A DNA stretch of 64,000 bases, from NCBI GenBank assembly GCA_964447605.1, contig CAYUTA010000006.1:17616-81615 (forward strand), given 5' to 3'. The notes under the pieces are model-generated. The model searched no databases. It was not told the origin of the DNA and worked only from the letters and a program-made list of their open reading frames with translations. This document shows positions 7,607 to 15,928 of the stretch, piece after piece (within the stretch, counting starts at the first letter, position 1; the number at the start of each line of letters is the position of its first letter). The position numbers and the translations under genes are program-made. Origin of the DNA: CAYUTA01 sp964447605. GTDB lineage: Bacteria > Bacillota > Clostridia > Christensenellales > CAG-138.

Positions 7607-9031
7607 TTATGCCCACGCCTCCGCACAGGCGGCGAGCGCCTTTTTGAAGCAATCCTCGGGCGGATTGACGATGCCTGCGCCGACCTGGCCAACGCCGGGA
7701 TCCTTATGCGCGATACCCGTATTGATGATGGGCCGGATGCCGGTCTCGACGACCTTGCGCATGTCGATGCCCGTCGCGCTGCCGCGGAAGTTGAGCGCCG
7801 GAATCTTATATGCCTGGCCCTCGCCAACGGTGATTTCGTACATCTGCGTGCTGTAATTGATCGCGTCGCTGACCTGACCGCCGACAAACTGCACAATTGC
7901 GGGCGCCGCCGCCATGCAGAAGCCGCCGATGCCGCCGGTTTCCGTAATGCACGAGTCGCCGAGGTCGGGCGCTGCGTCGGACTCGTCGAAGCCCGGGAAA
8001 TACAGGCCCTTCACCATCTCGGCCGGGCCGGTGAACCATTGATCCGGACCAAGTCCCGCAATGCGGATGCCAAAGTCCGTGCCGTTGCGGCACATGGTCG
8101 CCAGCACCGTGCAACAGGGAATGCCGAAAATCGGGTCGAGCGTGCACTTCATGGCCGGCATGGAGAGATTGAGGAACGTATGGTTGTTGCCGTTAATGAA
8201 GTTGTACGCATCCAGCTTTTGCTGCTGCGGGAAGTCCGATTCCATGATGGCCGGGACCAGCTCGCGGATCAGCAGGGACGTGCCGGCTTCATTCCGATTG
8301 TGCGCCTCGTCGCCCATCTGGAGCAGTTTGGCGATGAGCACCTTGACGTCGATCTCGCCCTTGATCTCCATCGCCGCCTTGAGCACGGGATAGAGCTCCT
8401 TTTCCATCCACCGCAGACGGGTGAGTACCTCGTCGTCGCACGCGCCAAAGCGCAGCACCTTGCCAAGTCCTTCGTTGATGGTACAGTACGCGCGGTTTCC
8501 GAAAGCCTTGTTCTCCAGAATCCACACCGGCATGGAGGCGGTGACCACGCCCGCCATCGGGCCGACCGCCGCGTGCATATGACAGGGGTCGAACTTGATT
8601 TCACCACTCGCGGCCAGCTTTTCGGCCTCGGCCAGGTCCTTGGCAAGCCCTTCGTAAATCAGGCCGCCCATGACCGCGCCCTTCTGCGGGCCGGACATGC
8701 GCTCCCAGGTCACCGGCGGGCCGGCGTGCAGGATGGTCTTTTTCGTCATGCCGGGGATGACCTCGCCCGCGATGCCGAGTCCAACCAGCGTCGGCTGCGC
8801 GGCAAGGATGCGCTTGAGCGCCTCGGCGTTGGCCGCGTCGATCTTTTGGGCCAGCTCAGGGTTCTTCAGCTTGCGCAGATTGGCGGCCGCCGCCTTGTCG
8901 CCGCCCGCAATGGGCTTCCAGTCCACCTGAATCGCCGGAACGCGCTGGCTGATCAGGTCTTGATAGAAGGACTCGATGCCGAAGTTGACGACATGCAACT
9001 CTTTTTCAAACAATTCATTCAGTTTACTCAT
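7607..9031 (-). CDS. DUF1116 protein (YlbE/AllG-like)
   Basis: A 474-residue protein of the DUF1116 family, like E. coli YlbE. In E. coli this family sits beside fdrA and a DUF2877 gene, and from memory those three (renamed AllF, AllG, AllH) were reported to form an oxamate carbamoyltransferase of allantoin degradation. Here all three families are adjacent, so a role in transferring or releasing a carbamoyl group is a reasonable inference. Seen directly: an N-terminal region with FGIESFYQDL, glycine-rich stretches such as GLGIAGEVIPG and a C-terminal ETGGIGGFCMAAAPA segment. The ATG at 9031 lies behind GGAGGG, 13 bases after the FdrA stop. Confidence 0.85.
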   Translation of the reverse strand: MSKLNELFEKELHVVNFGIESFYQDLISQRVPAIQVDWKPIAGGDKAAAANLRKLKNPELAQKIDAANAEALKRILAAQPTLVGLGIAGEVIPGMTKKTILHAGPPVTWERMSGPQKGAVMGGLIYEGLAKDLAEAEKLAASGEIKFDPCHMHAAVGPMAGVVTASMPVWILENKAFGNRAYCTINEGLGKVLRFGACDDEVLTRLRWMEKELYPVLKAAMEIKGEIDVKVLIAKLLQMGDEAHNRNEAGTSLLIRELVPAIMESDFPQQQKLDAYNFINGNNHTFLNLSMPAMKCTLDPIFGIPCCTVLATMCRNGTDFGIRIAGLGPDQWFTGPAEMVKGLYFPGFDESDAAPDLGDSCITETGGIGGFCMAAAPAIVQFVGGQVSDAINYSTQMYEITVGEGQAYKIPALNFRGSATGIDMRKVVETGIRPIINTGIAHKDPGVGQVGAGIVNPPEDCFKKALAACAEAWA

Positions 9032-9044
9032 TTTCGCGCCCTCC

Positions 9045-10607
9045 TTACTGCAAGTTGGCAAGCACAAGCTCAACAAAGCGCGTTGCCTGCGCGTTGCTCG
9101 GCAGCACCACCGCGCCCGCGTCGGCAAGCTTCTTCTGCGTCTTGCTCAGGCACTGCGGGTCGCCTTCCGTACCGCACACGGCCGCAACCACGCACAGGTG
9201 CCGGCCGGCCGATTCAGCCTCCGCCCTGGCTGCGACGATTGCGTCGGAAAGGTCTGCCGCCGGGTCCTCGTGCGAGCCGTAGCCGATGACGCAGTCCACC
9301 ATGATGACCGCGCACTCCGGATCCTTGCCGTCGGTGAGTACGCGCTCTGCGCGCAGCGACGGGTCGATCATGGGATGCGGGCGGCCAACGGTAAATTCAT
9401 CGTCGCCAAAGTCGAGGAACGTATGCTCGCGGCTTGTGCCGCCCTTTGCGTCGGCAAGCTTATCCTCGGCATGCAGCGGGATATTGCTGTAAATATGCTT
9501 TAGCTTGCCGATCATCAGCTTCATGGCCTCGTCGCACAGCGTGCCGCCGGTATAGAAGCCGCGCACATACTTCTGCGTCTTGGCCATTTTCCCGGCAATC
9601 TCCCCGGCCAGCGCCTCCGCCTTTTCCCGACCCATTGTGAATTCGGTGAAGTCGTTGACCGGCTCGCCCTTGCTCAGCGCCACGGCCTTGTACGCGGCAT
9701 CCTCAAGCGACACGGCGGCCGTCAGGCCGAACGATTCGATCTCCTTGGGGTCGCCGCCGATAAAGATGACCACCGTGGGCTTTCCCGTCTTGGCGGCCAG
9801 CCCGAGTATCTCCGTCGCGATCTCCTTGGCGGGTGGCTTGCTGATGAGCGTGATGACCCTGGTTTTGGGATCGTTTTTGAGCGCGTCGAGACCAAGCTTC
9901 ATCATCAGCCCGCCGATTTCCTTTTTCAGGTCGCGTCCGCCGGTGCCGATGACCTGCGATACGCCGCAGCCGAGCTGGTCGATGATGGAACTGACCTCCT
10001 GCGTGCCCGTGCCGCTCGCGGCCACGATGCCGATGTCGCCCGCTTTGACCACGTTTGCAAACGCGAGCGGGACGTTATTGATAATCGCCGTTCCGCAGTC
10101 CGGTCCCATGACGAGCAGTTCCTTTTTATATGCGCATTCCTTGAGCGCTTTCTCCTCGTCGATGGTCACGTTGTCGGAAAACAGCATGACGTTGATGTCG
10201 TTGTCAAGGCAGTTCTGCGCCACGTCGGCCGCGTGACGGCCCGGCACGGAGATGACCGCCATGTTGAGGTCCGGATCGATCCTGATCGCACCGTCGAGCG
10301 TTGGCGGATAGTAGGCGGCCTCCTTGGCCTCCGACTTCTTGTTGAGCAGTTCCTCTACCTTCTTCTGTGCCGTCTCAAACACGTCGTCGCTTGCGCACTT
10401 CACCGCCACAAAAAAGTCGTTGGGCGTGATTTCCGCGTCAAACTCAGGGGTTGCCAGACCGATGTTGTGGGCGATCTCCACGTTGAGATCCGTTCCCATG
10501 CCGACAAGCGCTTCTTCCACGCCGTCAAGTTTTTTCAGGTCCTTGGAGATGAGCATGAGGGTAACGGAATCATAATAAGCGTTCTTTCTGATTTCCAGTT
10601 TGACCAC
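9045..10607 (-). CDS. fdrA: FdrA-like acyl-CoA-synthetase-fold protein (AllF-like)
   Basis: A 520-residue FdrA-family protein related to succinyl-CoA ligase. The N-terminus (KNAYYDSVTLMLISKDL) resembles E. coli FdrA. The middle has a GPDCGTAI motif and a CoA-ligase-like ASGTGTQEVSSII plus VIGTGGRDL block around residues 160-220, consistent with a nucleotide or phosphohistidine-type core. The best start is GTG at 10607, 7 bases behind GGAGGG; an upstream ATG in frame has no site. The DUF2877 gene overlaps this start by 38 bases, implying coupled translation. With the DUF1116 and DUF2877 neighbours it probably forms a carbamoyltransferase-type complex, which is inference. Confidence 0.85.
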   Translation of the reverse strand: MVKLEIRKNAYYDSVTLMLISKDLKKLDGVEEALVGMGTDLNVEIAHNIGLATPEFDAEITPNDFFVAVKCASDDVFETAQKKVEELLNKKSEAKEAAYYPPTLDGAIRIDPDLNMAVISVPGRHAADVAQNCLDNDINVMLFSDNVTIDEEKALKECAYKKELLVMGPDCGTAIINNVPLAFANVVKAGDIGIVAASGTGTQEVSSIIDQLGCGVSQVIGTGGRDLKKEIGGLMMKLGLDALKNDPKTRVITLISKPPAKEIATEILGLAAKTGKPTVVIFIGGDPKEIESFGLTAAVSLEDAAYKAVALSKGEPVNDFTEFTMGREKAEALAGEIAGKMAKTQKYVRGFYTGGTLCDEAMKLMIGKLKHIYSNIPLHAEDKLADAKGGTSREHTFLDFGDDEFTVGRPHPMIDPSLRAERVLTDGKDPECAVIMVDCVIGYGSHEDPAADLSDAIVAARAEAESAGRHLCVVAAVCGTEGDPQCLSKTQKKLADAGAVVLPSNAQATRFVELVLANLQ

Positions 10608-11499
10608 TGTTTTTCCCTCCATCATGATGTTGAATGGCAAGCACAAGCCCGGTCAGCATGTCCCCGCCGGATGTGGAACCGAAGGATGCAACGCGCTCTG
10701 CGACAGTGAACAGACCCGCCTCGGGTGCATCCGAAAAAATGGTGTTCAGCAGAAGAAGCGCGTCCTGCGACGCCAGCCCTTCCGCGCTGTCCAAAAGAAA
10801 TGTGCCGCTGATACGGTTGGTCTTTTTTGCCGCTGCGGCCGCCATGTGCGGCAAAAGCGCACGCGCGTCTTTCATGCGGCCGAACCTGCTCAGCAGCCGG
10901 ACGGTCAAAAAATACCCCGTAAGCAGGTCGTCGGAGCTCGGCGTCAGCCCAACGCCGCAGCCCGCGGTACGGGCGGCAAGCGCTCCGGCCTGCGGATCGG
11001 CCCTGCCGACCGCATCAAACAGCGCGTCAAGCCGCGGCGCAAGGAATGTTGAAAAAACGTTCCCTTCTCCGCCTGTGACCAGCGGAGAAAGCCCCTGCGC
11101 CCCCTCGCCCGCCCGCAGTACGGCAAGCACCGGCCACAGGCGGGGTTGGAGACGGGTTGGGCCGGAATCGTTTGCAATGGAATCGACCGAAAGCTCGGTC
11201 TCAACAGCGGTCTCGAGCGCAATGACCGTGCCGGTTTCAAACGCCAGGCCCGCGCGTGTGAGGCGGACTGCCTCCCCCCGCCGGATGCCCATGCGTGAAA
11301 ACGGTTCTTTGGCTTCAACGCTGCAGCCATACGGCACAAGGCCTCTCGGCGCCATGACGGCACAGATCAGCCTGCCTTCCAGCTCCACGTTCACCGCATG
11401 ATCGAACACGGTATGCACCGCGCCGTCACGCGCGCCGGACAGGGAAAGCGCCGCAAGGCGCGTGCAGACACGCTTTGCTTCCATCGCGGACGAACCCAT
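10570..11499 (-). CDS. DUF2877 protein (YlbF/AllH-like)
   Basis: A protein of about 309 residues with the C-terminal features of the DUF2877 family: a GVGLTPSSDDLLTGYFLTV stretch about two thirds along and FGSTSGGDMLTGL near the end, both rich in glycine and acidic residues. E. coli YlbF is the comparable partner of FdrA and YlbE. The start is uncertain: ATG 11499 (16 bases after the preceding stop, behind a weak AGAGG) or ATG 11484. The open frame extends further upstream but would run through the DUF35 gene. The 3' end overlaps the GTG start of fdrA by 38 bases. Confidence 0.8.
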   Translation of the reverse strand: MGSSAMEAKRVCTRLAALSLSGARDGAVHTVFDHAVNVELEGRLICAVMAPRGLVPYGCSVEAKEPFSRMGIRRGEAVRLTRAGLAFETGTVIALETAVETELSVDSIANDSGPTRLQPRLWPVLAVLRAGEGAQGLSPLVTGGEGNVFSTFLAPRLDALFDAVGRADPQAGALAARTAGCGVGLTPSSDDLLTGYFLTVRLLSRFGRMKDARALLPHMAAAAAKKTNRISGTFLLDSAEGLASQDALLLLNTIFSDAPEAGLFTVAERVASFGSTSGGDMLTGLVLAIQHHDGGKNSGQTGNQKERLL

Positions 11500-11515
11500 C
11501 TGCCTCTGAAAAGCG

Positions 11516-11881
11516 TTACGCCTTCTGGAAGATGAATCCGTATTCCTCGGTATCGATGGTTTCCTTGTAGAGGATGCGGCGCGTACGAACGACGCCGACC
11601 GTGGCCACAAGCTCCATGCCGACCTCGATGCCGTCGTCAAAGCCGATCTGGCCGGTCGCGCGCACGCCGTTTTCGAACTCGACAATGCCGAAGTTCAGCC
11701 AGGGCATCATATAGCCCTCGGGCAGGTTGTAGGCGCGCGTCCAGGTCAGCAGCTTGCACTTGCCCTCAAGCGGGATGGCTTCAAACTCGCGGCCGTCGCA
11801 GTCGGGGTTCTGACACACGATATAGCGAGGATGATGCAGTTTGCCGCACTTCTTGCATTTATAGGCATACATTTGTTCCAT
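11516..11881 (-). CDS. Zn-ribbon OB-fold (DUF35) protein
   Basis: A 121-residue DUF35 protein. Cysteines in CKKCG (near residue 11) and CQNPDCDG (near residue 25) make a rubredoxin-like zinc ribbon, and the rest is an OB-fold with WTRAYNLPEG and FENGVRATGQIGF. These proteins partner thiolase-superfamily enzymes and hand acyl-CoA between active sites, or support acyl-CoA aldolases. The ATG at 11881 is 7 bases behind GGAGGG. Its 5' neighbour is a thiolase-like gene ending 14 bases away, so the two very likely form a complex. Confidence 0.9.
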   Translation of the reverse strand: MEQMYAYKCKKCGKLHHPRYIVCQNPDCDGREFEAIPLEGKCKLLTWTRAYNLPEGYMMPWLNFGIVEFENGVRATGQIGFDDGIEVGMELVATVGVVRTRRILYKETIDTEEYGFIFQKA

Positions 11882-11895
11882 GATCATTCCCTCCA

Positions 11896-13092
11896 TCACT
11901 TCGTTGTCAGTATGGTCGAAACGACGTTGTTGCCAAAGCCGCCAAAGTTGACCGCCAAACCGGTCTTCGCGCCCTCGACCTGACGGCCGGTGGCCTCGCC
12001 GCGCAGCTGTTTTACCAGCTCGACAATCTGCGAAACGCCCGTTGCGCCGAGCGGGTGACCCTTGGCCTTCAGTCCGCCGGAGGTGTTGATCGGCAGTTTG
12101 CCGCCGATCTTCGTTTCGCCGTTGCGCGCCGCAATGTGGCCCTGTCCGCGCGGGAAGAGACCCGTTTCCTCGGACTCGGCAATCTCAAGAATCTGGAATG
12201 CGTCATGCAGCTCGGCCACATCGATATCCTCGGGGCCCATGCCGGCCATTGCATACGCCTTCTGGGCGCTGTAACGTACCGCCAGCAGGTCGGTCGGGTT
12301 CTCGCGGTTGGCCACCACGTGGGTGTCGGTTGCCGAGGCAATGCCTGCGACGCGCACAAAGCGCTTTGCGTCGAAGCCGAATTCCTCGACCTTGTCCTTG
12401 GCGACGAGCAGCACCGCCGCCGCGCCGTCGGACACCGGGCACATATCAAACTGGCGCAGCGGGTCCGCCACCAACGGGTTGGTCGCATTGATGTACGCCG
12501 GGTTGGTGATGCGCTCCAGTATAACCGGGCGCTGAATGTGCGCGTTGGGGTTATGGCAGGCGTTGTCGTGGTTCTTTACCGAGATGATGGACAGATCCTT
12601 GCTCTCCACGCCGTATTGAATCATGCACAGGCGGGTGAACAGGCCGGCAAACGACGGCAGCGTGCAGCCGTACACATACTCGCCCTCGGGATGGAGCATC
12701 GTGGCGACAAAGTCCGTGCCCTCCCAGCCGGTGATGGCGCGCATGCCCTCGCCGCCGACGACGAGCACGCAGTCGCTCATGCCCGCGGCAATGGCCATTA
12801 CGCCCAGCTTCACGGAGGAAGCGCCGGATGCCGGACCGTTCTCCACGGTTTCGGCCGCGGCGGGACGGAGGTTGAGCGTATCCACTACGGCGGAGGCCGC
12901 GCCGCTGATGCGGCTGACCATGCCGGAGCCCATCGAGCCCACGAATACCTGATCGATCACGTTCTTGCGGCCGGTCTTCGCGCCCGCGTCATCCATCGCC
13001 TGCAATGCCGCCTCGCACAGCATGTCGATGAACGGAACGCTGGACTTTCCGAATTTGGTATGGCCGACGCCAACAATTCCTACTTGTCTCAT
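11896..13092 (-). CDS. Thiolase-superfamily protein lacking the nucleophilic cysteine
   Basis: A 398-residue SCP2/archaeal-type thiolase-fold protein. It starts MRQVGIVGVGHTKFGK and has the paired thiolase halves, a catalytic-type HDAF motif and NTSGGLKAKGHPLGATG near the C-terminus, so the histidines are kept. In the region where active thiolases read (N/A)-Cys-Ala-Ser-Gly, this protein reads ENGPASG with proline 87 in place of the cysteine. Claisen condensation by the normal mechanism therefore looks impossible. From family knowledge, the steroid side-chain aldolase Ltp2 also lacks that cysteine and works with a DUF35 partner, so an acyl-CoA aldolase or lyase role is attractive. A purine-rich site precedes the ATG. 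Confidence 0.85.
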   Translation of the reverse strand: MRQVGIVGVGHTKFGKSSVPFIDMLCEAALQAMDDAGAKTGRKNVIDQVFVGSMGSGMVSRISGAASAVVDTLNLRPAAAETVENGPASGASSVKLGVMAIAAGMSDCVLVVGGEGMRAITGWEGTDFVATMLHPEGEYVYGCTLPSFAGLFTRLCMIQYGVESKDLSIISVKNHDNACHNPNAHIQRPVILERITNPAYINATNPLVADPLRQFDMCPVSDGAAAVLLVAKDKVEEFGFDAKRFVRVAGIASATDTHVVANRENPTDLLAVRYSAQKAYAMAGMGPEDIDVAELHDAFQILEIAESEETGLFPRGQGHIAARNGETKIGGKLPINTSGGLKAKGHPLGATGVSQIVELVKQLRGEATGRQVEGAKTGLAVNFGGFGNNVVSTILTTK

Positions 13093-13151
13093 TCTTCTTT
13101 CCTTTCCGAAAAACTCGTTTTTCAGTCCGTTGAATGTCGCTAAAAATCGGC

Positions 13152-13823
13152 TCAGACGCTGATTTTGGCGGGCATGTGCAGCACTTTGTTGGCCTCGATG
13201 ACATCTTCAAACGCAGGGCGAATGCCGACGTTCTTGTTGGCCTTATGCTTCTCCCACAGCTCGCGGGTCAGCACGAAGGTGGGCACGCCGCCAAGCTCGT
13301 GCGCGCACTCCGGACGGGATTCGAGTTCGTACTCGATCATCCAGCGCTTGAAGCCGTTCGGGCTCTCGGCCACGATCCAGACCTCTTCCTGATCCATGAA
13401 ATCGAAATGATACTCCATCTTGGCGGCAAACAGCTGGGCGCCGACGCGCGCGCCGCGCTTGAGCGTCATGGTGTGATACGACATGCCGATCTTCTCGTTG
13501 ACAAGACGGCCGTTGACGATGCCGGCGATCTCGCCGTCCACCGCGCCGACGAACAGATATTCGTCCTGCACGCGATAGCGCAGCATGCCCAGAAGCTCCG
13601 CGATGATGCGGGCGGAAACGATGTCGTAAAAGTCCTTCTGGTGGTCAAGCAGCACCTTGATGCCGTCGATGATCATCTCGGTCTCTTCCGGGGTGGCTTC
13701 GCGAACGAGCATATCCTCGCCGGTGGTCAGGGGGATTACTTTGGGGGTGTAGGGCTTCATGCCAATCGTCGGGGGTCTGAGTTTGGCTTCCATTTCGTCT
13801 ACGATGATGTCATACTTGCTCAT
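13152..13823 (-). CDS. GNAT-like protein, function unknown
   Basis: A 223-residue soluble protein. Around residues 37-165 the pattern resembles a GNAT acyltransferase fold: a first strand MLVREATPEE, a central YLFVGAVDGEIAGIVNGRLV pair of strands, an LKRGARVGAQLF helix region where acetyl-CoA loops usually lie, and a following helix and strand. The match is by shape and I would not name a substrate. AAGGAGG precedes the ATG. It is the first gene after the promoter at 13889-13917, so it heads the transcript that continues into the thiolase-like, DUF35, DUF2877, FdrA and DUF1116 genes. Confidence 0.6.
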   Translation of the reverse strand: MSKYDIIVDEMEAKLRPPTIGMKPYTPKVIPLTTGEDMLVREATPEETEMIIDGIKVLLDHQKDFYDIVSARIIAELLGMLRYRVQDEYLFVGAVDGEIAGIVNGRLVNEKIGMSYHTMTLKRGARVGAQLFAAKMEYHFDFMDQEEVWIVAESPNGFKRWMIEYELESRPECAHELGGVPTFVLTRELWEKHKANKNVGIRPAFEDVIEANKVLHMPAKISV

Positions 13824-13888
13824 GTGTGTGCCTCCTTATGAAACTGTTTGATATGATATATGCCGCCACTCACCGTGGCTTCACTGTT

Positions 13889-13917
13889 ATTGTAGCGCCA
13901 TTATGAAGTCATGTCCA
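13889..13917 (-). promoter_or_regulatory. Promoter of the FdrA/thiolase operon
   Basis: Minus-strand TGGACA (13912-13917) and TACAAT (13889-13894) with a 17-base spacer. The predicted start is about 60 bases before the GNAT-like gene. The same two hexamers and spacing occur before hydroxylase set B at 49348-49376. Confidence 0.7.
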
Positions 13918-14150
13918 GTATTTCTTGCAAAATATTTTTCTGTAAATGCGATTTTTCTCAAAAATATTTCGTTTTGTCCATAATTTATCCCATGCCGCGG
14001 GCGAATTTTGCAAAGTATATATTTTTTAAGCTGTTTTCCCGCTTTTTCCGTACTGTCACAGACGTTTTCAGGCATTTGTCCGCACGCATTTTACGCGTGC
14101 AGCTTTTCCTGCGGGAACGGCCCGACACATGCAAGGATTTGCTATTTTTT

Positions 14151-14181
14151 GCAGGATTTATTTTTCTATCCTGCATTTTTT
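14151..14181 (+). terminator. Intrinsic-terminator-like hairpin
   Basis: A 7-bp perfect stem (GCAGGAT, 14151-14157, with ATCCTGC, 14168-14174) is followed by ATTTTTTC on the plus strand. No plus-strand gene precedes it. Confidence 0.5.
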
Positions 14182-14230
14182 CTTCCGCACTGTGACCGTT
14201 GCTTTATCGCCGGTTGTGGGTGCAACACCG

Positions 14231-14270
14231 AAAAACGGTCCGTTTTCCGCAGTCAAACGGACCGTTTTTC
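14231..14270 (+). terminator. 15-bp bidirectional terminator hairpin
   Basis: A perfect 15-bp inverted repeat (14231-14245 with 14255-14269) with a 9-base loop is flanked by A5 and T5, so it could stop transcription from either side. It lies upstream of the pfkA promoter and after no recognised gene. Confidence 0.6.
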
Positions 14271-14592
14271 GACGGATTGAAACAGTCTTCCCCCTTGCCG
14301 TTCAACCCTCCGGACGGTGTGGGGCCGGCGGTTCCGGCAACAGGCCGTGCCCCATGGAGGCAACGGATACTCCGGCCGGGGACCGCGAATGCCTGCCCGC
14401 TAGCAGGCAGTTTGAATTAAGGACCGCAGCGCCCGCCGTTTGGTGCGCCGGAATGCGTGTGCCCGGCGGCAGATGTGCTTTTGCCGCGCGTTCCCCTCGA
14501 ACTCAAAGGAGGCGGTTGGCCGGCAGGCGGCCGGGCCCGTGCTCCGCCACGGCCCCGCGCATGATTTGGGTATCCGGAATCGCCGTCCGGAA

Positions 14593-14621
14593 TTGCATTT
14601 TTCGCCAAAAAGCTATATACT
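14593..14621 (+). promoter_or_regulatory. Promoter of pfkA
   Basis: TTGCAT and TATACT with 17-base spacing, followed by about 60 bases of leader before the pfkA start. Confidence 0.65.
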
Positions 14622-14689
14622 GTTTTAAGTATACCGAATATATGTTTCATGGAGCGTACCCGACGATCGTTTAAGAAAGGCTTGGTATA

Positions 14690-15670
14690 TTGGCTATGGC
14701 AGAAAAACTTCGCAGAATCGGAATCCTGACCAGCGGCGGCGACGCGCCCGGCATGAACGCGGCCATTCGCGCGGCCGTGCGCACATGCGTCGCGCACGAC
14801 GTCACGCCGGTCGGCATCTACCGCGGGTACAACGGCCTGATCCATTCCGACGTGGTGGAACTGGACGCGCGCGCAGTCAACGGTATCTCCAACAAGGGCG
14901 GCACCATGCTTTATACCGCCAGAAGCGAAGAGTTCATGACCCCCGAGGGGCAGGGAAAAGCGGTCAGCGCCTGCCGTTACCTGGGAATCGGCGGAATCGT
15001 AGCCATCGGCGGCGACGGTACGTTCCGCGGTGCGCGCGCGCTTTCGCACGCAGGCATCAATACCGTCGGCATCCCCGCCACCATCGATAACGACATCAAC
15101 TGCTCGCACTATTCCATCGGCTTCGACACCGCAGCCAACACTGCAATTGAGGCCATTGACAAGCTGTCGGATACCATGCAGTCCCACGAGCGCACCTCGG
15201 TCGTGGAGGTCATGGGCAACAAGGCCGGGCATCTCGCCGTGTACGTGGGGCTGGCCGTTGGCGCGACGGCCATCCTGATTCCGGAAACCCCCTATGACTT
15301 CGAGCGCGATGTGGTCGAGCACATCCGCGAGGGCCGCTATCGCAACAAGCATCACCATCTCATCATCGTGGCTGAGGGCGTCGGGCATACGGTTGAAATC
15401 GCCGACCGGCTCCATGAAGAGATGGGACTCGAGACGCGCATCACCATCATCGGACACATTCAGCGCGGCGGCAGCCCCTCCGCGCGCGACCGCGTGATGG
15501 CCGCCCGCATGGGCCACACCGCCGTGGAGACCCTGCTGGCGGGCCAGACCAATCAGGTGGTGTGCTATCGCAATTCAGCCATCTGCATACTGCCCATCGA
15601 CGAGGCGCTCGATATGAAAAAGGACCTTGACCCGTATATGTATCGGGTGGCACAGGAGATTTCCATCTGA
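14690..15670 (+). CDS. pfkA: ATP-dependent 6-phosphofructokinase
   Basis: A 326-residue cytoplasmic glycolytic enzyme that phosphorylates fructose 6-phosphate. It has the N-terminal GILTSGGDAPGMNAAIR nucleotide loop, GGDGTFRGA at residues 107-115 (the glycine of GGDG is the mark of ATP rather than pyrophosphate use), the catalytic TIDNDI block at 131-136, and RGGSPSARDR near 265. Length is normal for bacterial PfkA. A TTG start at 14690 lies 9 bases behind AGAAAGG and is preferred; the ATG two codons later is the alternative. It appears monocistronic, with its own promoter and only a weak hairpin after it. Confidence 0.96.
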   Translation: MAMAEKLRRIGILTSGGDAPGMNAAIRAAVRTCVAHDVTPVGIYRGYNGLIHSDVVELDARAVNGISNKGGTMLYTARSEEFMTPEGQGKAVSACRYLGIGGIVAIGGDGTFRGARALSHAGINTVGIPATIDNDINCSHYSIGFDTAANTAIEAIDKLSDTMQSHERTSVVEVMGNKAGHLAVYVGLAVGATAILIPETPYDFERDVVEHIREGRYRNKHHHLIIVAEGVGHTVEIADRLHEEMGLETRITIIGHIQRGGSPSARDRVMAARMGHTAVETLLAGQTNQVVCYRNSAICILPIDEALDMKKDLDPYMYRVAQEISI

Positions 15671-15692
15671 CGCGTCCTTTCAGGCCGTCAAA

Positions 15693-15722
15693 ACCGCGGT
15701 GTTGACGGCAACACGCCGCGGT
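15693..15722 (+). terminator. Weak hairpin after pfkA
   Basis: A stem of 7 + 4 base pairs (ACCGCGG and GTTG with their complements) lies 23 bases past the pfkA stop. It has no U-run, so termination here would be inefficient. Confidence 0.35.
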
Positions 15723-15928
15723 ACGTGGTTTGCATGCGGCCGCGTCCTCAAACAATCGCTTTCTCTGCCGTCCGCAAAGGGCTAAAAACGGTGCGCGCCA
15801 CCCCATTAGAATTGACGGTTCAGTCTGCCATAGTACGTTTTAACATGTTGCAGTCGCCCGTTCCCGCGCCGCATTGCATGGGGGCGGTCGACTTTCTGAT
15901 ATAAAAACCGTATTCCTGGAGGGGTATC

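Larger units (their letters stand above)
13824..14689. other. 866-base gap between divergent GNAT-like gene and pfkA
   Basis: AT-rich near its left end. It contains the minus-strand operon promoter (13889-13917), two strong hairpins with U-runs (14151-14181 and 14231-14270), a shorter stem at 14390-14409 and the pfkA promoter (14593-14621). I see no convincing protein gene; open frames here are low-complexity and lack ribosome sites. Confidence 0.55.

Noticed and set aside
13911..14195. Possible 94-residue plus-strand protein in the gap before pfkA
   Set aside because: Phe/Ser/Cys-rich translation of AT-rich DNA with no ribosome site; more likely non-coding.
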